DNA of 64,000 nucleotides from positions 24,820,676 through 24,884,675 of the forward strand of contig OW121768.1 in the NCBI GenBank assembly GCA_933228765.1, in the 5' to 3' direction. The stretch comes from Miltochrista miniata (Eukaryota > Arthropoda > Insecta > Lepidoptera > Erebidae). This document shows, one piece after another, positions 60,853-64,000 of this stretch (its first letter is position 1; each line of letters opens with the position of its first letter). The translations under genes were made by a program, and so were the position numbers. The notes beneath the pieces were generated by a model, which saw only the letters and a list, made by a program, of their open reading frames with translations, was not told the DNA's origin and ran no database searches.

Positions 60853-60970
60853 TTTTATCGTGTGAAAATCCTACATGGATGCTATGCCGGACTCCTACCG
60901 ACTAACACCATACGATGCCTTCTTACAACTATCTATGGCCGGGAGTCCCGGGTAAGTCCTCGGAAGGATG
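60853..60970 (-). repeat. Rep-A, CACGATAAA-type copy
   Basis: On the minus strand CATCCTTCCGAGGACTTACC, GTTAGTCGGTAGGAGTCCGG and GATTTTCACACGATAAA identify it. Confidence 0.7.
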
Positions 60971-61220
60971 GAGGGCAAACCTACTATTACCTATAAATCG
61001 ATTAACGGCTTTGGATCTTGAAAAATCAACGATTCTGCTGCTTATCAGATTTTTCGGTTGCTTTTTATTGATACGTCTTTCAACGATTGAAACTATATAC
61101 GATTGTACGACTACTGTGTAAATATGTGCTTGTTGTTTAAAACTACAATAAACGACTAGAAACCGCTTTTTTACCTGCAATAAGGTTTGTGTAGAACCTT
61201 ATTAATGAAATTTATACTAG
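60971..61220. other. Unassigned DNA
   Basis: No recognisable feature. Confidence 0.4.
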
Positions 61221-61222
61221 TA

Positions 61223-61409
61223 CTAGAGGACGTCACGCGGTTTCACCCGCGTAGTTCCCGTTCCCGTGGGAATACAATACTTTTTCTTCCATAAGAACCT
61301 TGTCCTAACAATACCTTACACAACAAAAAAAGAATTAGTGAAATCGGTCCACCCGTTCTGAAGTTATGCGCTTACCAACACATTTTGCGATTCATTTTTA
61401 TATATAAGA
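61223..61409 (-). mobile_element. Chimeric Helitron: Hel-a 3' end with Hel-c body
   Basis: Inverted CTAGAGGACGTCACGCGG belongs to Hel-a. From about 61275 the sequence becomes Hel-c-like (GTGAAATCGGTCCACCCG, GATTCATTTTTATATATAAG). The switch inside one element suggests recombination between families. Confidence 0.65.
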
Positions 61410-61592
61410 TTATGAAGAGGAAAGATTTGATAGTTTGTTTGCATCGAATAGGCTCGGAAACTACTGGACCGATTTGAAAAATTAATTTACTGTTGGGAAG
61501 CTAACTCTTCCGGGTGAACAAAGGCTATATTTTATTCCCGTATTTCCACGGGAACGGAAACTACGCGGGTGAAACCGCGTGACGTTCGCTAG
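61410..61592 (+). mobile_element. Hel-a Helitron abutting in opposite orientation
   Basis: TTATGAAGAGGAAAGATTTG starts it without the usual TCTATACTAATA, and it ends GTGACGTTCGCTAG. It sits head-to-head with the previous element. Confidence 0.75.
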
Positions 61593-61845
61593 TGTTATTA
61601 TAAAGTCGGTAAAGCTACTCAATCAACGATATTGGATTTATGTGGATGTCTTTGAAAGTAATTAACATTGACGGCATAAAAGCGTCGTAAGGTGTTTGTA
61701 ATATCAATTAAAGAACAATCAAATCGTAGATATAATTGCCAATAATTGAGAGAAAGCTATTATTTAAATGGTCGTTGTCTAAAGTTCTACCTAATAATAA
61801 CATGAAAGTTTGCGAAGATATTTGGATGTTTGCTGGAAATTTAAA
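61593..61845. other. Unassigned DNA
   Basis: No recognisable feature. Confidence 0.4.
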
Positions 61846-61849
61846 AAAA

Positions 61850-61935
61850 TCTTGACAGACGGACGGACAACAAAATAACAAGACATAAGGACAACATATA
61901 AGGGTTCCGACTGTTCATTTGAGGTACGGAACCGG
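61850..61935 (+). repeat. Rep-G end fragment
   Basis: GACAGACGGACGGACAACAA, ATAAGGGTTCCGAC and GAGGTACGGAACC match the end of Rep-G. A (GT)n run follows at 61938-61953. Confidence 0.5.
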
Positions 61936-62035
61936 AGAGTGTGTGTGTGTGTGTTTGTGACCAAGATTTTACTGAATTCAGAGGAAATAAATGTATATGC
62001 AAGTCGTTTACAATTTATAAAATCCTAGAATTAAA

Positions 62036-62156
62036 ACCTGGAACATCCCTCCGAAGGCTTACCCAGGGCTCCTACCGTACGTACCTCCTACCGTAGGCAT
62101 TGGTAGGTCGGGCAATTGTGGTTCTAGTCGGTAAGAGTCCAGCATAGCATCCATAC
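62036..62156 (+). repeat. Rep-A, diverged copy
   Basis: GGAACATCCCTCCGAAGGCT and CTAGTCGGTAAGAGTCCAGC are present. The poly-A end is missing. Confidence 0.6.
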
Positions 62157-62400
62157 AACAGTCTCGGAATACTAATCTTAAAAGCACCTGCGCGCGCGCC
62201 ACTACGCAACAAACGTAATAAATAAATCATACTATTCGAAGTAATTGTCGTGTGCTGGTGATAGACTATCGTGTAGGCTGTGTGCCATAGATAGAGCGAA
62301 GACGTGTGTCACGATTGCTCGGTGGATGAACAATACTAATGTGGAAGAAGCCTTTGAAAAAATACGAAATCAAGTCGGTGCCAATTTTCTATTCCCTAAT
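62157..62400. other. Unassigned DNA
   Basis: A short GC-rich stretch (CACCTGCGCGCGCGCCAC) lies at about 62185. Nothing else was recognised. Confidence 0.4.
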
Positions 62401-62407
62401 CTATACT

Positions 62408-62745
62408 TCTATACTAATATTATAAAGAAGTAAAGTTAGTGTGTTTGTTAAATTGTAAGGGATAATCTCGGGATCTACTGAACCGATTTTAAAAATTCTT
62501 TCACCAATAGAAAGCTACGTTATTGTGGAGTGCCATAGGCAATATAGCATCACGCTACAACGAATAGGAGCGGAGCAGTAATAGTAAATGTTTCAACAAC
62601 GGGGAAAAAGTTATTCCTTTTGAGAGCTTCGTTGCGTGTGCTGCGTAAATATTTATAGTTATGTAAAAAATATTTACTACTAATATGTTTCTCTTAAAAA
62701 GTTCTAAAAAATTGCGCGATAGCATGAGTTGCGCGGGTCAGCCAG
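62408..62745 (+). mobile_element. Hel-d Helitron, internally deleted
   Basis: It starts TCTATACTAATATTATAAAG and ends GCGCGGGTCAGCCAG, with CTAG mutated to CCAG. Relative to 56249-56857 it lacks the GCGACGGGA and CT-repeat part. Confidence 0.85.
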
Positions 62746-62749
62746 TTTA

Positions 62750-63545
62750 CACATAAAGCTTTTGATATTTTCTTGTTTGGAAAATACGAGTATAAAAGTA
62801 ACACAGACTTCTATAAAAATATTCTCTCCTCGGGTCCCATTCAGTCGTTCACACTCCCTTATTAACGTCACCGACAGAGCGGTTGAGATGGTAGTTTTAT
62901 GCCAAAATTGTTTAGAAGAAAAAAAAGAATCATTGACTCGATAAGAATTGCCTAGCAGTTTACAACCACTTCAGAAATGGCTAATTACTAAGAAAATTTC
63001 TCACACATGTCCAAACAATAAAATTAACTTCATCGTAAGACTTCTCCAAGTCGTTCAGAATTTTTTGAAAATTGCAAAACATTCAGGCTTCATGCCTTAC
63101 CCCGACCTGAACTTATTCTTATTCAGATATTTTTTTAGAGCAACGGCACATGGCAAGATATTTACTCCCTCACAAAACCGGTGGATTGATTCCGATGAGA
63201 AACGAACAATAAATGCAAGAAGCCATTTGAATAGATGACGGACAAAAGATTAAGCAAATGAACGAGTTGAACCTTCTTATTTGAAGTCATTCATAAAAGA
63301 TTTCTTTGGCTCGTAGTAGTTGAAGAAACCTATTAGAATCCATTCATTTTTAGTAATTTGAAGGAAGCTTTGACTGCGAGTTTTTGTAAGACTTCCGTTC
63401 AATTGTAAAGATTTTTTATTGATCAGGGATTGCAATATCAGGGTATTTGGATATTTATTAACTCACTGCTCATAAAATACGGATTGGATAACCGAAAATT
63501 TTCAAACGCAGCCACTAGTGGTGCCACTGCTATAGCTCAGAACTT
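62750..63545. other. Unassigned DNA
   Basis: A 96-codon open frame at 62948-63238 has no motif I recognise and is not called. Confidence 0.4.
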
Positions 63546-63551
63546 ATTCTT

Positions 63552-63731
63552 TAATGCCCGCCTTCCACTGCGAGCGAGTCGGACCCATTACGGACGCCGC
63601 TATACTCGTAACGACGATTTTCATACATGTCCTTCCACCAAAGCGGACATGACATGTATCGAAAATCATCGTAACGAGTATAGCGGAGTCCGTAATGGGT
63701 CCGACTAGCTCGCAGTGGAAGGCGGGCATTA
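63552..63731. mobile_element. 180-bp near-perfect palindromic MITE
   Basis: The arms 63552-63632 and 63645-63731 are inverse over more than 80 bp. They start TAATGCCCGCCTTCCACTGC, with a 12-bp centre. The left flank reads TTAA across the boundary and the right TTAG, suggesting an eroded TTAA target. The symmetric open frames on both strands are by-products. Confidence 0.8.
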
Positions 63732-63734
63732 GTC

Positions 63735-64000
63735 TGAGCTCAGAAGTTATGTCAATAAGTAGTCGCAAGTGTGCATCATGCGGGAGACGTAAAAAAAAAT
63801 AGATATAAAGACCATACCTTCTTTACAATCCATACCTTCTTGACCTATCTTTACAATCCATCTATGATGATAAATCAAGAACGATAAGTTATCTTAACAA
63901 AGCAAAAGGAAGCTAGAAGTGTTTGCGCAGTGGTTAGTGACAGGCGCTGCGTATTGTCAGCTGTTTGTAGAAAGAGTTTGTTTTTGTAAACATGTTTATT
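63735..64000. other. Unassigned DNA at the window end
   Basis: TTGCGCAGTGGTTAGTGACA at 63923-63942 looks like the A-box side of a tRNA-derived SINE, but no B box follows before the window ends. Confidence 0.3.

Noticed and set aside
63430..63768. Frames of 92 and 74 codons on opposite strands
   Set aside because: They mirror each other because the DNA is a palindromic MITE.

Overview
This window looks like nuclear DNA of a lepidopteran insect (moth or butterfly). The evidence is its AT-richness, the lack of any dense gene layout, and repeat families that are familiar from Lepidoptera. These include short Helitrons with 5'-TC and CTAG-3' ends, CR1/Jockey-like and RTE-like LINE tails, piggyBac and Transib DNA transposons, and tRNA- and 5S-like SINEs. 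There are no operons, rRNA operons, CRISPR arrays or complete protein genes. Almost every longer reading frame is a transposon fragment or noise. The family names used below are my own working labels. They come from comparing copies inside this window, not from a database.

Working families. Rep-A is a GC-rich retroposed tail with the core TAGTCGGTAGGAGTCCGGC, ending CCTCACGTTAAAA; about 20 copies, six with clear target-site duplications (TSDs). SINE-5S is a SINE with a 5S-rRNA-like head and a TATG-rich tail. SINE-B carries GTAGAAGAAGCGAAAGT. SINE-T covers tRNA-derived SINEs. LINE-C and LINE-D are CR1/Jockey-superfamily LINEs. LINE-J is a Jockey-like LINE with a TTTTGATTTTGATT tail. LINE-R is an RTE-like C-terminus with an ATTG-rich tail. 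Hel-a to Hel-d are four non-autonomous Helitron families. Rep-G is a dispersed element bounded by CGGCCAAGTGCGAG and GGAACCCTAAAAA.

Layout. 1-12.4 kb: scattered SINEs, Rep-A copies, LINE tails and Helitrons, including one Helitron inserted in another (10355-10528 inside 10215-10599). 12.7-17.05 kb: the best-resolved locus. A 5'-truncated LINE-C copy (13151-17040) with its own TSD is interrupted by a 1790-bp Transib element (13225-15014). The Transib has perfect 28-bp terminal inverted repeats beginning CACAGTG and a 5-bp CGCCG TSD. 17.3-25.8 kb: Helitron and SINE nests, tandem hairpins, a ~285-bp inverted duplication and a 62-bp tandem array. 26-37 kb: a possible terminal exon, SINE-5S copies, MITEs and TSD-bearing Rep-A insertions. 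39.95-41.77 kb: an internally deleted piggyBac-like element bounded by TTAA, itself carrying a LINE-D insertion. 42.6-44.04 kb: a decayed LINE reverse-transcriptase region, tandemly duplicated, ending in an expanded 8-bp satellite. 44-64 kb: more Helitrons, SINEs, Rep-A, MITE palindromes, a good candidate host exon (52328-52432, minus strand) and a small open frame (49479-49628).

How the parts relate. The window is a stratified record of transposition. Relative ages can be read from who interrupts whom: LINE-C is older than Transib; the outer Helitron is older than the inner one; piggyBac is older than LINE-D; a MITE is older than SINE-5S; a Helitron is older than SINE-B or LINE-J; LINE-D is older than Rep-A. 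Non-autonomous SINE and Rep-A copies probably used LINE enzymes, but no intact enzyme gene is present. Host content appears limited to intronic or intergenic DNA with a few possible exons.
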